A stretch of DNA of 64,000 nucleotides, from NCBI RefSeq assembly GCF_001187505.1, contig NZ_CP012150.1, positions 1,178,001 through 1,242,000 on the forward strand, read 5' to 3'. Each line of letters starts with the position of its first letter. Position 1 is the first letter of the stretch. Under the pieces are notes generated by a model, which searched no databases, was not told where the DNA came from, and saw only the letters and a program-made list of their open reading frames with translations. A program made the translations under genes and the position numbers. Below, piece by piece: positions 63,914 through 64,000 of this stretch. Origin of the DNA: Mycolicibacterium goodii (lineage in GTDB: Bacteria; Actinomycetota; Actinomycetes; Mycobacteriales; Mycobacteriaceae).

Positions 63914-64000
63914 TCAACCCTGAACCGTGGGGCGAATGGTCAACTCCCCGATTTCCACTTCCCAGGGTTGGTCGATGACGAACTCGACGGCGCGCGCCAC
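63914..64000 (-). CDS. C-terminal end of an SDR-type oxidoreductase (cut by window edge)
   Basis: The minus strand is open from the right edge to the stop at 63914-63916, giving 28 residues that end FVIDQPWEVEIGELTIRPTVQG. That ending (xQPxxVEIGELTVRPTxQ) is characteristic of a subgroup of SDR proteins. The rest of the gene lies outside the window. The gap 63869-63913 before the MarR gene holds no other gene that I can see. Confidence 0.65.
   Translation of the reverse strand: MARAVEFVIDQPWEVEIGELTIRPTVQG

Overview
The window is high-GC chromosomal DNA from an actinobacterium. The proteins point to a fast-growing Mycobacterium/Mycolicibacterium, most like the M. smegmatis group: a double-hotdog HadB-type dehydratase, a deazaflavin-dependent DUF385 protein, a MpaB/Lcp-family oxygenase, a Tat-exported DUF1906 protein, a GH6 cellulase and many paralogous catabolic operons. 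The species is inferred from gene content, not from a marker gene. I see no rRNA or tRNA gene, insertion sequence, phage gene, CRISPR array or origin. The region is a tightly packed series of catabolic operons, nearly all with a regulator beside them.

Layout. 1-4150: a YidH/DUF202 membrane pair, a small hypothetical protein, a secreted GH6 cellulase, an SDR and a double-hotdog dehydratase. 4154-10676: glycerol locus, with IclR regulator plus glycerol kinase 1 on the minus strand and glpF-glpK2-glpD divergent on the plus strand. 10695-11520: ArsR/SRPBCC pair. 11577-18006: a six-gene minus-strand operon (PLP-dependent gamma-lyase family enzyme, aldehyde dehydrogenase, APC permease, aspartase, two DUF202 proteins) in which every junction is a 4-bp stop/start overlap. 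A MocR/PdxR-type regulator is divergent from it and is followed by a solo pdxS. 20721-21749: MetX-family alpha/beta hydrolase. 21864-26975: CoA-transferase, crotonase, MHS-type transporter, LysR regulator, second crotonase. 27026-30071: a secreted small protein, a DinB-like maleylpyruvate isomerase, PhzF and an unknown protein.

30157-37556 is the most interesting part. A GntR/FCD regulator sits between two divergent operons. One encodes a fused DhaK-DhaL kinase, an RpiB-type isomerase and a TIM-type isomerase. The other encodes a xylose-isomerase-like TIM barrel, a 3-hydroxyacyl-CoA-dehydrogenase-fold enzyme and a GntP-family permease. A perfect 14-bp palindrome before the kinase operon recurs with two mismatches before the isomerase operon. 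My reading is a sugar-acid route: uptake, 3-oxidation, decarboxylation to erythrulose, phosphorylation, then two isomerisations to D-erythrose 4-phosphate.

37717-41437: a second sugar-isomerase barrel, a Gfo/Idh/MocA dehydrogenase and two tandem epoxide-hydrolase-type alpha/beta hydrolases. 41474-46827: a monosaccharide ABC importer (binding lipoprotein, permease, ATPase) with a PfkB kinase, a uridine-kinase-like kinase and a LacI repressor, resembling rhizobial frcBCAK, with two LacI half-palindromes just upstream. 47039-64000: a serine beta-lactamase-like lipoprotein, a short UvrA paralogue with a DUF385 protein, an XRE/MmyB regulator, a MpaB oxygenase, a MarR-controlled amidohydrolase and DUF1906 protein, a SigJ-type sigma factor with an NDH-2-like flavoprotein, a PfkB kinase, SurE, an exported coiled-coil peptidase-like protein, a second beta-lactamase-fold lipoprotein, a MarR/SDR pair, and the tail of another SDR at the right edge.
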